DNA of 64,000 nt, taken from contig NZ_KZ679044.1 in the NCBI RefSeq assembly GCF_003024195.1, forward strand, positions 62,001-126,000, written 5' to 3'. Of this stretch, positions 64,000 to 64,000 are shown piece by piece (positions within the stretch are counted from its first letter, which is position 1; each line of letters opens with the position of its first letter). The notes under the pieces were generated by a model. The model saw only the letters and a program-made list of their open reading frames with translations, made no database searches and had not been told where the DNA came from. The stretch comes from Streptomyces dioscori (GTDB lineage Bacteria; Actinomycetota; Actinomycetes; Streptomycetales; Streptomycetaceae). A program made the position numbers and the translations under genes.

Positions 64000-64000
64000 G

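Overview
The window is high-GC actinobacterial chromosome and almost certainly Streptomyces. Codons are strongly GC3-biased, GTG starts and 4-base ATGA overlaps are common, and TTA codons are nearly absent (I found two). The content fits: a branched-chain alpha-keto acid dehydrogenase operon with a divergent orphan response regulator, a snapalysin gene with its divergent LysR regulator, a WhiJ-type locus, SpoIIE-like phosphatases and mycothiol-linked enzymes. Two perfect 14-bp parS sites (1793-1806, 33496-33509), together with aspS and metG, suggest the core arm of a linear chromosome, probably not far from oriC (inference).

Layout. 1-5.3 kb: end of a MobA-like gene, moeA, a TrkA-N potassium channel, a quinone oxidoreductase and a PadR regulator. 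5.4-9.7 kb: the proteasome activator Bpa and two divergent membrane Ser/Thr kinases, only one with a PASTA domain. 9.8-12.1 kb: a phosphotransferase, a flavin-barrel protein and a NarL-type regulator. 12.5-16.3 kb: the bkd operon (E1 alpha, E1 beta, E2; no E3). 16.4-29 kb: a D,D-carboxypeptidase, a GntR-MFS pair, a mycothiol-dependent enzyme, a nitrilase-family hydrolase, a DJ-1/AraC regulator, a cupin, a secreted Ig-like protein, an M18 aminopeptidase and a FadE5-like acyl-CoA dehydrogenase. 29-35 kb: SseB-like, pirin, a multidomain PP2C/HATPase regulator and aspS.

35.4-42.2 kb is the most accessory-like part: a Tat-exported intradiol dioxygenase, a coding-looking stretch with no start codon, a TTA-containing DUF3152 protein, an Rpn/PD-(D/E)XK-like protein and a remnant of a related one, and a WhiJ-like trio (DUF397, XRE-DUF5753 with a TTA codon, HATPase) with a palindromic operator. 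42.2-50 kb: metG, a TerF-like VWA protein with a roughly 300-residue Ala/Glu/Pro region, phoX behind a clear PHO box, and snpR-snpA. 50-64 kb: an endonuclease/exonuclease/phosphatase-fold membrane protein, an alpha/beta hydrolase, a MocR regulator with tandem direct-repeat operators, a DrrAB-type ABC exporter, a second PP2C phosphatase, a protein that looks like a catalytically dead caspase-like domain joined to TPR-like helices, an M20 amidohydrolase, a TM-helix channel-like protein and two small or partial genes.

The main signal the genes do not explain is a dispersed GC-rich repeat of about 45 bp. I count 22 copies, in both orientations and at gene ends, some in clusters of three to five. 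A second composite repeat family occurs at 19.5, 21.5 and 27.1 kb. No tRNA, rRNA, CRISPR array, complete insertion sequence or prophage was seen. All homology calls come from motif recognition by eye; no searches were run.
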